NCBI GenBank assembly: GCA_965116565.1
Contig: OZ220699.1
Span: forward strand, 3,286,001-3,350,000
Source: Bin87 sp965116565
GTDB taxonomy: Bacteria; Chloroflexota; Dehalococcoidia; Lucifugimonadales; UBA3495
Direction: 5' to 3'
DNA: 64,000 bases
Shown here: positions 6,865 through 15,097 of the stretch, piece by piece
Position numbering within the stretch: the first letter of the stretch is position 1
Layout: each line of letters opens with the position of its first letter
Notes under the pieces: model-generated
Seen by the model: the letters and a program-made list of their open reading frames with translations, nothing else
What the model was told of the DNA's origin: nothing
Database searches by the model: none
Made by a program: the position numbers and the translations under genes

Positions 6865-9800
6865 CTAGTCGGTCGCCACCGGTTGCCGTGACGGGCGTCG
6901 CCGCCGTCGCCGTACCCGCCCCCGGGGAGCCGCGCCATTCTCCGCACCGGTTGCATCGGATCCGTCGGCACTAACACCCTGAGGTTGCGTTGGCGGTTCC
7001 GATTCGACGGGCCGGTCGGAAGCCAAAGCAGCCGACAACGCCTCCTGCATCTCGTTCACGAAGGACACCACGCGCCGCAGTGCGCGGGCGATTCGCGCAA
7101 CGCCGTGGTCAGCGTCGCCGGAGGTACGGATTTCCATGTCGCGACGGCCGACCCTGATGCCGGGTCCCATCTTGTTTTGCAGGGCAAACCGGGCGTCGCC
7201 GACAGGCTGGCGGAACACCACCGTCACGACACCGTCGCCCGCGCCAACGATCGACTCGACTCCGGCGGAAGCGCCAAGGCAGCGGAGGTCCGTCACCGAC
7301 AGGAGGTTTTCGACCACCGGGGGCAGGGGTCCAAACCGGTCCTGCATATCCGCGCGGACTGCCGGTATGTGCTCCCGCTCGGTGACGTTCGAGAGCCGCT
7401 GGTAGAAAGCGAGGCGGGCCGGCAGGTGAGCGATGTAGTCGGTCGGTATCAGCGCGGGGACGGGCAGGTCGATGCGCGGGGGCGGCATGGTTTCAGGCGC
7501 AGACCCTCCCAAGTCCTCGTTGCCGAGTTCCTCCACGGCCTGGCTGAGCAGTTCAGAGTACAGGTTCAGCCCGACGGCGTGTATTTGCCCGCTCTGGTCT
7601 GCGCCCAGCAGGTTGCCGGCGCCGCGGATTTCCAGGTCGCGCATGGCGATGCGGAACCCTGAGCCCAGCTCGTTGGCCTCCAGGATGGCGTGGATGCGCT
7701 GGCTGGCGGTCTCCGTGATCTCCTGGTTGTCGGGCAGGAGCAGGTAGGCGTAGGCGCGATGGTCGCCGCGACCCACGCGGCCGCGCAGTTGGTAGAGTTG
7801 CGCCAGGCCGAACCGGTCGGCACGGTCGATGATGATGGTGTTGACGTTGGGCATGTCCAGGCCGGACTCGATGATGGTGGTGCACACCAGCACGTCCGCT
7901 TCGCGGTTGGCGAACGACACCATCACGTCCTCAAGCTCGGATTCGGGCATCTGGCCGTGGCCTATGATGAAGCGGGCCTCCGGCACCAGCTTCTGGAGTT
8001 CCTCGGTGACCTGCTGGATGGTGCGGACGCGGTTGTGCAGGAAGAACACCTGCCCGTCCCGTTCCATCTCGCGCAGGATGGCTTCGCGGACGAGATCCCC
8101 GCTGTCTTCGGACACGAAGGTCTTGACCGGCAGGCGCGCTTCCGGAGGCGTATGGATGACGCTCATGTCGCGGACGCCGGCCAGCGCCATGTGCAGGGTG
8201 CGCGGGATCGGGGTTGCGGTCAGGGTGAGGACATCGACCTCGGCGCGCATCTGCTTGAGGCGCTCCTTGTGGGCTACGCCGAATCGGTGTTCCTCGTCCA
8301 CGATGACCAGGCCGAGGTTGTCGAAACCCACGTCCTTCTGCAGGATCCGGTGGGTGCCGATTACGATGTCAACCGAGCCGGATTTGGCGGCCTCGACAAC
8401 CTCCGTTTGCTCCTGGTGCGTGCGGAAACGGCTGAGCACCTCGACCTTGACGGGATACGGTGCGAGCCGCTCCGCGAACGTGGCGTAGTGCTGCTGCGCC
8501 AGCACGGTGGTGGGAACCAGCACGGCGACCTGCATGCCCTCGTTGACGGCCTTGAACGCAGCCCGCAGTGCCACTTCGGTTTTGCCGTAACCCACGTCGC
8601 CGCAGATCAGGCGGTCCATGGGCTTGGACGTCTCCATGTCGGACTTCACTTCCTCAACGGCATGGATCTGATCGGGAGTTTCCACGTAGGGGAACGAGTC
8701 CTCGAGGTCGCGCTGCCAGGATGCGTCGGGTGCGAAACGATGGCCGGACACGGTTTCACGGGTGGCGTAGAGTCGCAGCAGTTCGGCGGCGATCTCGCGG
8801 GCCGCGCCCTTGGCCCGGTCCTTGATGCGCTGCCACTCGGCGCCGCCCAGGCGGGTCAGAGTGGGCGTCTGGTCGGTGGCGGCGACGTATGCCCCCAGCC
8901 GGTCCAGTTGCTCGGTGGGGACGTAGAGGCGGTCTTCGTCGGCATATTCGAGGACCAGATACTCCCGGTCCTCACCGCTGGACTCAAGGTGGGTGGTGCC
9001 GACGAACTTGGCGACGCCGTGGTCGATATGGACCACGTAGCTGCCTGGGATGAGGTCGTTCAGGGAGACGGCGTCTCCCAGGTCCCTGGGCCTGGTGGAG
9101 GGGCGAAAGCTGCGCTGTTTGACGGTGCCGAACAGTTCGGCGTCGGTGTACACGGCCACCGTCGGACCGCTGGCGCTGCCGTCGGTTTGCCAGCCCTTGC
9201 GCAGCGCTCCCTGCAGAAGATACACGCGTCCCGCTCGGGGGCGAGTTGGCAGATCGTCCGACACGCTGGTCGATATGCCGGATTCCTGCAAAACCTCGTG
9301 CAGGCGTCCGGCGTGCTGGCTCACCGCGACCACCGCGCCGCCGTCGGCCACGCGGGTCGTGATGTCATCGGTGAACGCGGACAGGCCGGCCAGTGTGTCG
9401 GGCAGCGCTTCAACCAGACGGGAATCTTCGTCGGAGCCCCAACGCAGTATCTCCACTTTCGAGTATCCCGACTGCTCCAATCGCCCATGGAAGGAGTTCC
9501 AGTCTGCGGAAGGGGAGGGGAAGCCGTAGGGAAGCTCGCCACGGGCCTGGCGGTTGGCGCGCTGCTGTTCGTAGCGGGCCTCCTGCTCTTCGGCCTCGCC
9601 GGCGAGTCGGGCCGGACGATCCAGCACCAGGATGGCGTTCTCGGGGATATAGTCGGCGAGGGTGTGGGCGTTGAGCAGGCCGTTGTAAAAGGAAACGACC
9701 TCGGGATTCGGCGCCGTGAGCAGTTCGCCCAATTCTTCCTGGAACCGCGCAACCGAGGCAGCGAGGCAGGGAGAAAGGTCAATGCGGCTCCGGCGCTCGT

Positions 9801-10566
9801 CGAATGCGTCCGGGTCGCATAGGTCGGTCAACTGCTCGGCGGCCGCGATGACGCTGACCGCGTCCGCTTCCTCGGTGGACCGCTGTGTTTCAGGATCAAA
9901 CCGGCGGATTGTATCTATCTCATCGTCCCAGAACTCAACGCGGTAGGGCAGGTCGGCGTTGGGAGGAAACACGTCCAGGATGCCGCCGCGCAGGCTGAAG
10001 CTGCCGGGGGTTTCCACCTGGGGTTCCCGCCGGTAGCCGAGTTCCACCCACGCGCTCAGCATGGCGTCCATCGAAGGCACTCGCTGGCCCTTGACCAACC
10101 GGTGCAGCGCATGAATGTCGGGATGGTGGCCCAGGGCCAGGTCGGGGGGAATGGTCAGGCGGAGAGCCCCCGAAACGGACGTCACCACCAGAGGAGGCAT
10201 ATCGTCAGGTTCGGCATCTTTTGCGGCGGCCAGCGCGGCCAGGGCGCTCACCCGTTGATTGCTGGTGCGGGCATCCACCGCCAATCGTTCGAACGGAAGT
10301 ACCTCCGGTTCCGGCAGCAGGTACGCCGGGGCGTCGTCGCCCAGGTAGGCGAGCAACTGGTCGTGGAGGCGGCGGGCATCATCCTGGCGGGGGGCTATCA
10401 CGACCACCGGTCGTTGCTGCAGTTGCCAGACCGCGGCCAGGTACAGGGGGTTGTGGTCCGGATTGAGGGTGAGCGACGCCCGTGCGCCGGGTGAGGCCAG
10501 GTTCCTCAGGTGTCGTTGGAGCCACGGTTGGGAGCCGAGTAAAGAGAGCAACCCTGTTAATGCCAT
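6865..10566 (-). CDS. mfd: Transcription-repair coupling factor Mfd
   Basis: 1233 residues. Mfd recognises RNA polymerase stalled at DNA damage, displaces it by ATP-driven translocation and recruits UvrA. Visible modules: UvrB-like N-terminal region (PVVVIAPRQDDARRLHDQL, LRGGILDVFPP), RNA-polymerase-interaction domain near residue 508 (GSYVVHIDHGVAKFVG), helicase motif I GDVGYGKTEVA near 653, DEEHRFG box near 753, motif VI (QLYQLRGRVGRGDHRAYAYL), and the TRCF C-terminal domain. After it comes an extra tail of about 55 residues, acidic then Arg-rich (GRVRRRRRRPSRQP), not present in model Mfd proteins. I prefer the start MALTGLLSLL at 10566, which matches homologues; an in-frame ATG at 10599 would add 11 residues. 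The gene is convergent with the DUF4349 gene and divergent from proB. Confidence 0.97.
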   Translation of the reverse strand: MALTGLLSLLGSQPWLQRHLRNLASPGARASLTLNPDHNPLYLAAVWQLQQRPVVVIAPRQDDARRLHDQLLAYLGDDAPAYLLPEPEVLPFERLAVDARTSNQRVSALAALAAAKDAEPDDMPPLVVTSVSGALRLTIPPDLALGHHPDIHALHRLVKGQRVPSMDAMLSAWVELGYRREPQVETPGSFSLRGGILDVFPPNADLPYRVEFWDDEIDTIRRFDPETQRSTEEADAVSVIAAAEQLTDLCDPDAFDERRSRIDLSPCLAASVARFQEELGELLTAPNPEVVSFYNGLLNAHTLADYIPENAILVLDRPARLAGEAEEQEARYEQQRANRQARGELPYGFPSPSADWNSFHGRLEQSGYSKVEILRWGSDEDSRLVEALPDTLAGLSAFTDDITTRVADGGAVVAVSQHAGRLHEVLQESGISTSVSDDLPTRPRAGRVYLLQGALRKGWQTDGSASGPTVAVYTDAELFGTVKQRSFRPSTRPRDLGDAVSLNDLIPGSYVVHIDHGVAKFVGTTHLESSGEDREYLVLEYADEDRLYVPTEQLDRLGAYVAATDQTPTLTRLGGAEWQRIKDRAKGAAREIAAELLRLYATRETVSGHRFAPDASWQRDLEDSFPYVETPDQIHAVEEVKSDMETSKPMDRLICGDVGYGKTEVALRAAFKAVNEGMQVAVLVPTTVLAQQHYATFAERLAPYPVKVEVLSRFRTHQEQTEVVEAAKSGSVDIVIGTHRILQKDVGFDNLGLVIVDEEHRFGVAHKERLKQMRAEVDVLTLTATPIPRTLHMALAGVRDMSVIHTPPEARLPVKTFVSEDSGDLVREAILREMERDGQVFFLHNRVRTIQQVTEELQKLVPEARFIIGHGQMPESELEDVMVSFANREADVLVCTTIIESGLDMPNVNTIIIDRADRFGLAQLYQLRGRVGRGDHRAYAYLLLPDNQEITETASQRIHAILEANELGSGFRIAMRDLEIRGAGNLLGADQSGQIHAVGLNLYSELLSQAVEELGNEDLGGSAPETMPPPRIDLPVPALIPTDYIAHLPARLAFYQRLSNVTEREHIPAVRADMQDRFGPLPPVVENLLSVTDLRCLGASAGVESIVGAGDGVVTVVFRQPVGDARFALQNKMGPGIRVGRRDMEIRTSGDADHGVARIARALRRVVSFVNEMQEALSAALASDRPVESEPPTQPQGVSADGSDATGAENGAAPRGRVRRRRRRPSRQPVATD

Positions 10567-10824
10567 ATGTTTTCCATTCTCGAGATTTGGCGCTCCCATC
10601 CCCGGTACACGCCGATAAGGGACTGACCGTCGGACAGCCCCGTGCGAAGATTGTACGCCACGATCAAGCGGGGATTCAACAAACCCGGTGTCGAAAACCA
10701 GGCCGGTACGAAAACAAGGCGCTCCGAACCTGAATGCTCCCGCCCGGCTGGCACGCTCGAGGCCGACGGAAGCGCGGCGATGTGGTCGCTGCGTGGCCTG
10801 AAAGCAGGGGATCCGATTGGTGCG

Positions 10825-10833
10825 TGATATAAT
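10825..10833 (+). promoter_or_regulatory. Extended -10 promoter for proBA
   Basis: TGATATAAT at 10825-10833 is a perfect extended -10 element (TGnTATAAT). No -35 is evident at the expected distance, which extended -10 promoters tolerate. Initiation about 7 bases downstream would give a leader of roughly 25 nt before the ATG at 10866. The 266 bases between mfd and proB show no gene. Confidence 0.45.
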
Positions 10834-10865
10834 TCACATATATTGCCCGGGGTCGAAACTGTCCC

Positions 10866-12077
10866 ATGTCCGGAATGCAAAACTCGCCTGTACAATCGTC
10901 AACTCGGTCAGCCGTTGGCCTGCATTCCGATCAAAACGGGGAACCGGTCTATCGACGCATCGTGGTGAAAGCCGGCACGAACGTGCTGTCGGGCGGCGGC
11001 CCGCGAGGCGGGCTGGATACCGACGTTCTGAGCACGCTGGTGGACCAGATTGCCCGTCTGGCGAATTCCGATGGCGTCCAGGTGCTATTGGTCACCTCCG
11101 GAGCGATTGCGGCAGGGCGCCAGGCTCTGGCCGAGAGAATCGCCGTACCGGCCGTCCCTGACATCCCAACCCGGCAGGTTCTGGCTGCATTGGGACAGAG
11201 CAGGCTGATGTCCACCTACACGCAGTTGTTCGAGCGGCATGGCGTGGTGGTTTCCCAGGTTTTGCTCACCATCAAGGACCTGGCGCAGCGGCAGGCGTAC
11301 CTGAACATCCGCAACACTCTGTTGTCGTTGCTGGACCTTGGTATCATCCCCATCCTGAACGAGAATGACGTGGTGGCGGCCGATGAGATCGGAGAGGTGT
11401 TCGGAGACAATGACCGGTTGTCGTCCCTGATCGCGACCCTCGTGGACGCGGACTTGCTGGTCATACTCTCTGACGTCGATGGCCTCTACACCGCCGATCC
11501 CAAGTCTGATCCCACCGCGACGCGGATCGACGCGGTTGATTTCGTGGACGACCGCGTGATCGCCATGGCGGGCGAACACAGAAACGCCTGGGCCCGCGGC
11601 GGCATGCCCACCAAACTCGACGCAGCCCGCCTGGTCACCACGTCCGGCATTGCCATGAGCATCTGTCGCGGGCGCGACCCGGACGTGGTTGTACGAGCAG
11701 CAAAAGGGGAACCGGTCGGGACCTTCTTCCGGCCCGCAAGCAGCAAACTGGAAGCACGCAAGCGATGGATGCTGAGTTGCGTGGGAGACAGCAACTGGGG
11801 GCAGGTCGTGGTGGACGATGGAGCGGTGTCCGCACTGCGCAGGAACGGCGTCAGCCTGCTGCCGGCCGGCGTGCGCAACGTGGTGGGCGATTTCGAACGG
11901 GGCGACATCATATACATCTGTGACCCGGCAGGTATTCACGTTGCCTGCGGGATAGCCAACTATTCCCAAAGGGACGTGAAACGGATCCGCGGAATACGGT
12001 CGGACCGCATCGTGGAGACGTTGGGTTACCACTACGGACAGGAAGTGGTGCACAGGAACAACCTGGTTCTGCTTTGA
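10866..12077 (+). CDS. proB: Glutamate 5-kinase ProB with PUA domain
   Basis: 403 residues. It catalyses ATP-dependent phosphorylation of glutamate, the first step of proline synthesis. The amino-acid-kinase domain begins at about residue 30 (YRRIVVKAGTNVLSGG) and shows LLVTSGAIAAG, GIIPILNENDVV, FGDNDRLSSLIA and VILSDVDGLY; WARGGMPTKLDAA is the conserved substrate loop. A PUA domain occupies roughly residues 300-380 (KRWMLSCVGDSNWGQVVVDDGA ...). An extra 27 or so residues precede the domain and have no counterpart in most homologues. The start is uncertain: neither ATG 10866 nor ATG 10875 has a clear ribosome-binding site. proA follows after 12 nt, so the two form an operon. Confidence 0.96.
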   Translation: MSGMQNSPVQSSTRSAVGLHSDQNGEPVYRRIVVKAGTNVLSGGGPRGGLDTDVLSTLVDQIARLANSDGVQVLLVTSGAIAAGRQALAERIAVPAVPDIPTRQVLAALGQSRLMSTYTQLFERHGVVVSQVLLTIKDLAQRQAYLNIRNTLLSLLDLGIIPILNENDVVAADEIGEVFGDNDRLSSLIATLVDADLLVILSDVDGLYTADPKSDPTATRIDAVDFVDDRVIAMAGEHRNAWARGGMPTKLDAARLVTTSGIAMSICRGRDPDVVVRAAKGEPVGTFFRPASSKLEARKRWMLSCVGDSNWGQVVVDDGAVSALRRNGVSLLPAGVRNVVGDFERGDIIYICDPAGIHVACGIANYSQRDVKRIRGIRSDRIVETLGYHYGQEVVHRNNLVLL

Positions 12078-12089
12078 TTGGGGGACTTT

Positions 12090-13364
12090 GTGAATACCGC
12101 CGCTGAACGAATTTATGAACAGGGTGAGGCCGCGCAACGAGCATCCGCCGGGCTGGGGCGAACCTCAACCGACGCCCGCAATCATGCCCTGGAAAATATC
12201 GCCCGCGCCCTGGAGACCGAACAGGGTCCGGTGCTGGAAGCCAACGAGGCAGACTACCAAGACGCCGAGGCTGCCGGCATCGACGCCGCGTTCCTGGACC
12301 GTTTGCTCCTCAACTCGGATCGGCTCAACGGCATGGCGGCCGATGTTCGCAGCGTGGCGAGCCTGCCGGATCCCGTGGGAGAACTGATCGAGTCATTCAC
12401 GTTGGCCAACGGGCTGGAGGTCGAAAAACGGCGGACCCCGTTGGGCGTGATCGCCAGCATCTACGAGAGCCGGCCGAACGTGACCACCGACATAGTTTCC
12501 CTGGCATTGAAATCGGGAAACGCGTGCTTCCTGCGCGGCGGAAAGGAAACCCTGCGGTCCAACCTGGCGCTGGTGTCCCTGATCCACCGGGCGATGGGAG
12601 AAGCGGGACTCCCCACCGACGCGGTGCAGTTTGTGGATAACACCGATCGAGAATTGGTGGACGTCATCCTGAGAATGAAGCAGTACATCAACCTGCTGGT
12701 GCCCAGGGGCGGTACCGGCCTGATCAACTTCGTAGCCGAACGCGCTGAGATGCCGGTGGTCACCGGCGGCGTGGGCGTGTGCCACACCTACGTTGACCGG
12801 GACGCCGACACTGACATGGCTGCGCGCATCGTGTACAACGCCAAGGTGCAACGTCCCACGGTGTGCAACGCGATGGACACGGTGCTGGTGCACTCTGAAG
12901 CGGCGGCCCGCTGCCTCCCCGGCATCGCATCGCATCTGAACCAGGCCGGGGTCGAGATGCGCTGCGACCACCGCGCGTTGAGCATCCTCGGACCCGAGGT
13001 CGGACTCAACCTGGTGCCGGCTCAGGAGGAAGACTTCGGGCAGGAATTCCTGGCGCTCATCGCGTCGGTGCGCGTGGTGGATAGCCTGGACGACGCGCTG
13101 CAACATATCGAGACCTACGGCTCGGGACACTCGGAGGCCATTGTCACAGAAGACACCGGAGCCGCGCAGCGATTCCTCAACGAAGTGGATGCGGCGGCGG
13201 TGTACCACAACACCAGCACCCGTTTCACCGACGGAGCGCAGTTCGGGTTGGGCGCAGAGGTCGGAATCAGCACGCAAAAATTCCACGCTCGCGGCCCGTT
13301 GGGGTTGCGGGAACTGACCACCTACAAGTGGATTGTCCGCGGGACCGGGCAAATCCGCGAGTGA
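12090..13364 (+). CDS. proA: Glutamate-5-semialdehyde dehydrogenase (gamma-glutamyl phosphate reductase) ProA
   Basis: 424 residues. It reduces glutamyl-5-phosphate with NADPH to the semialdehyde, the second step of proline synthesis, probably in complex with ProB. The aldehyde-dehydrogenase fold is clear: RTPLGVIASIYESRPNVT, FLRGGKE, LLVPRGGTGL, and the catalytic Cys in QRPTVCNAMDT near residue 256, then SGHSEAI and the ending RGPLGLRELTTYKW. I chose GTG 12090 because GGGGGA lies 5-10 nt upstream; an in-frame TTG directly after the proB stop would add four residues. The step to proline (proC) is not in this window. Confidence 0.97.
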   Translation: MNTAAERIYEQGEAAQRASAGLGRTSTDARNHALENIARALETEQGPVLEANEADYQDAEAAGIDAAFLDRLLLNSDRLNGMAADVRSVASLPDPVGELIESFTLANGLEVEKRRTPLGVIASIYESRPNVTTDIVSLALKSGNACFLRGGKETLRSNLALVSLIHRAMGEAGLPTDAVQFVDNTDRELVDVILRMKQYINLLVPRGGTGLINFVAERAEMPVVTGGVGVCHTYVDRDADTDMAARIVYNAKVQRPTVCNAMDTVLVHSEAAARCLPGIASHLNQAGVEMRCDHRALSILGPEVGLNLVPAQEEDFGQEFLALIASVRVVDSLDDALQHIETYGSGHSEAIVTEDTGAAQRFLNEVDAAAVYHNTSTRFTDGAQFGLGAEVGISTQKFHARGPLGLRELTTYKWIVRGTGQIRE

Positions 13365-13374
13365 ACGTCCACCC

Positions 13375-13719
13375 ATGCCTTTCGACTACGAACGGGAAGT
13401 CCGCACCCCGAACTCAGAGGCGTACCTGATTCTCGATGGAGATGCGCCCGTGGGCAGGATAGACACCCATTTCCTCCCGGGGATCGCTCACATCGCCATC
13501 GCGGTGGATCAACGGATCACGCCGGAGCAGATCGAGGAGATAATTTCGGACATAGACGCCGATATGCTGAATACCGTCGGCACCGAGCGCGACTCGCATA
13601 TGTACCACGTATTCCAGGGAACCGAGATACGGGTGTTCAGCGACACGGACTACGACTCCTACGGAGGCAACGGCAACGGAAGGGGCCACGGGCCGGTGCC
13701 ACCGCCCGGCGGCGGCTGA
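13375..13719 (+). CDS. Conserved hypothetical protein downstream of proA
   Basis: 114 residues, starting 10 nt after the proA stop and ending just before a terminator, so it is the third gene of the proline operon. The core (YLILDGDAPVGRIDTHFLP then IAHIAIAVDQRITPEQIEEI, IDADML) looks like a compact alpha/beta domain; the tail is Gly/Pro-rich and probably disordered (GGNGNGRGHGPVPPPGGG). I do not recognise the family. The position gives no proof of a role in proline metabolism. Confidence 0.7.
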   Translation: MPFDYEREVRTPNSEAYLILDGDAPVGRIDTHFLPGIAHIAIAVDQRITPEQIEEIISDIDADMLNTVGTERDSHMYHVFQGTEIRVFSDTDYDSYGGNGNGRGHGPVPPPGGG

Positions 13720-13746
13720 ACAGTCGCGAGCCCGGAAGCGCCGATT

Positions 13747-13780
13747 CGAAGGGGACCTCATGGGTTCCCCTTCGTTTTTT
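13747..13780 (+). terminator. Rho-independent terminator of the proBA operon
   Basis: A 9-bp stem CGAAGGGGA / TCCCCTTCG, with an inner CC-TCAT-GG hairpin in the loop, is followed by TTTTTT (13775-13780). Confidence 0.9.
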
Positions 13781-14040
13781 CACGTCAGGGCAGTCAAGCC
13801 ACCTTGCTTAGGAACTGCGTGATCCGTACGGGCCTGCCTTCACGGCTCCCTGCCGACTTCCCGTCCCGCCGCGGAAGGCCGGAGCAATTGCCTGGAAATT
13901 GGTTTTGATCAGCCAAAGCAGAGCCTTTCGTGCATGTTTTAGTCAGAATTAGAAGTGGCCATTAACGTAATATTCCAAATTCCACGCGCCATGGCCCGTT
14001 AACCGTTATCCCACGGGAATAAAAGCAATAATTGCAATTA
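13781..14040. other. Intergenic region, AT-richer than its surroundings
   Basis: Between the proBA terminator and the promoter at 14041 I see no coding frame. The last 120 bases (13920-14040) are clearly AT-rich (for example AAAAGCAATAATTGCAATTA), which contrasts with the GC-rich chromosome and could serve as an UP element or an A/T-tract binding site for the promoter that follows. Confidence 0.6.
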
Positions 14041-14069
14041 TTGACATAACAATTGGATGCTCATATAGT
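14041..14069 (+). promoter_or_regulatory. Strong sigma70-type promoter of the surface-protein operon
   Basis: Perfect -35 TTGACA at 14041-14046, a 17-bp spacer, and -10 TATAGT at 14064-14069. Initiation is expected around 14075-14077. The ATG of the downstream gene is at 14079, so the transcript would have almost no 5' leader. Confidence 0.78.
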
Positions 14070-14078
14070 CGCTACATT

Positions 14079-15071
14079 ATGTTACATCCAATTATTATCA
14101 ATATTAAGCTGCGCAACGTCGCATTTTCACTTGCGATACTGTCGCTTGCCACCATTTGGTTCGCGCACCCATTCGCGACCAGCGGCAAGCACACCAACGC
14201 CGATCCCGTCACTGTGCAAGAACTGTCCGCGCCTTACGGTTTCGCCGCCGCCGACCCGGATCCGGACACGGCATTCCGTGAAGAGGATGCCGGCATTTCC
14301 GCCTTCCTCCAGGTCAGCGCTCAGTCGGGCAGCGGGTCCCAAGCGCGCCTGAACATCAATACGATCGCCGATGCGTTGACTTCGGCTCCGGACGCACATT
14401 CAGTCAGGCAAACGGGTACGCTGGTCGACCTGGGCCTCAACTTCGGCATCGTGGAAGTGCCCATGGCTGCTGCCACGATCAGTTCACCTCCGGCCGAACG
14501 CGTATCCGTGTATTTCGATGACGAGGGATGGATCGTAGCGTATCTGCCGCACGACAGACCTGCCGCGGCAATTTGGAAGTATCGCGCAGCGGACGGCGCA
14601 ACCTCGCATGATCCCAAAGCGGACAAGCACCTGGAAAAGAACCTCCTGGTTCTGGCGATCAACGAAGTGATGCTGGCCAACGATCCGCATACCGGAGTAG
14701 TGACCTCATCCGACGTCACCTACTACGACTGGACGTGCCCGGCCTGCGATGCGTTAGCGCTTTTCACCGGCGTGTCTGAAAGTGGAACGCCGGAGGAGAT
14801 CAAATTTGTGGTGCCTCACACCATTTCCCTCGTTCGACCGTCGGCCGCCGTGGTCATGACCGAGCCGATCGACGGAGTCGACAACGTCAAGGCCGGCATG
14901 TCCGTGGACGGGGAAGTGATAGCTTCGGCAACTACGGACCGACCTCGGAATACGGCGAGTTTCAATCTCCGCCGGGATGTCGACAGCACCAGCCTGCACC
15001 GCGTTGTGATTGACGATCCACCTGACAACGTGGCCATCGGCGCGATATTGCTGTTGTACGACCGCCCTTAG
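14079..15071 (+). CDS. Hypothetical exported protein, probably leaderless mRNA
   Basis: 330 residues. A hydrophobic N-terminal segment (VAFSLAILSLATIWFAHPFA, about residues 14-33) acts as a signal peptide or anchor; the rest is hydrophilic and rich in Ala, Asp and Thr, with no recognisable domain. A paired Cys motif (DWTCPACDALA) near residue 225 could bind metal or form a disulfide. Tail segments such as SFNLRRDVDSTSLHRVVID look like beta strands. The only plausible start, ATG 14079, lies within a few bases of the predicted transcription start and lacks a Shine-Dalgarno sequence. The gene sits 26 nt before the large Thr/Pro-rich exported protein and probably shares its transcript, so both may work at the cell surface. 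Function unknown. Confidence 0.75.
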   Translation: MLHPIIINIKLRNVAFSLAILSLATIWFAHPFATSGKHTNADPVTVQELSAPYGFAAADPDPDTAFREEDAGISAFLQVSAQSGSGSQARLNINTIADALTSAPDAHSVRQTGTLVDLGLNFGIVEVPMAAATISSPPAERVSVYFDDEGWIVAYLPHDRPAAAIWKYRAADGATSHDPKADKHLEKNLLVLAINEVMLANDPHTGVVTSSDVTYYDWTCPACDALALFTGVSESGTPEEIKFVVPHTISLVRPSAAVVMTEPIDGVDNVKAGMSVDGEVIASATTDRPRNTASFNLRRDVDSTSLHRVVIDDPPDNVAIGAILLLYDRP

Positions 15072-15097
15072 ATTCAGGGAACCCGCTGAGGTCACCG

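Noticed and set aside
7690..9822. Very long open plus-strand frame of 710 codons
   Set aside because: It is antisense to mfd, rich in His, Val, Gly and Arg with no domain; a GC-rich shadow frame.
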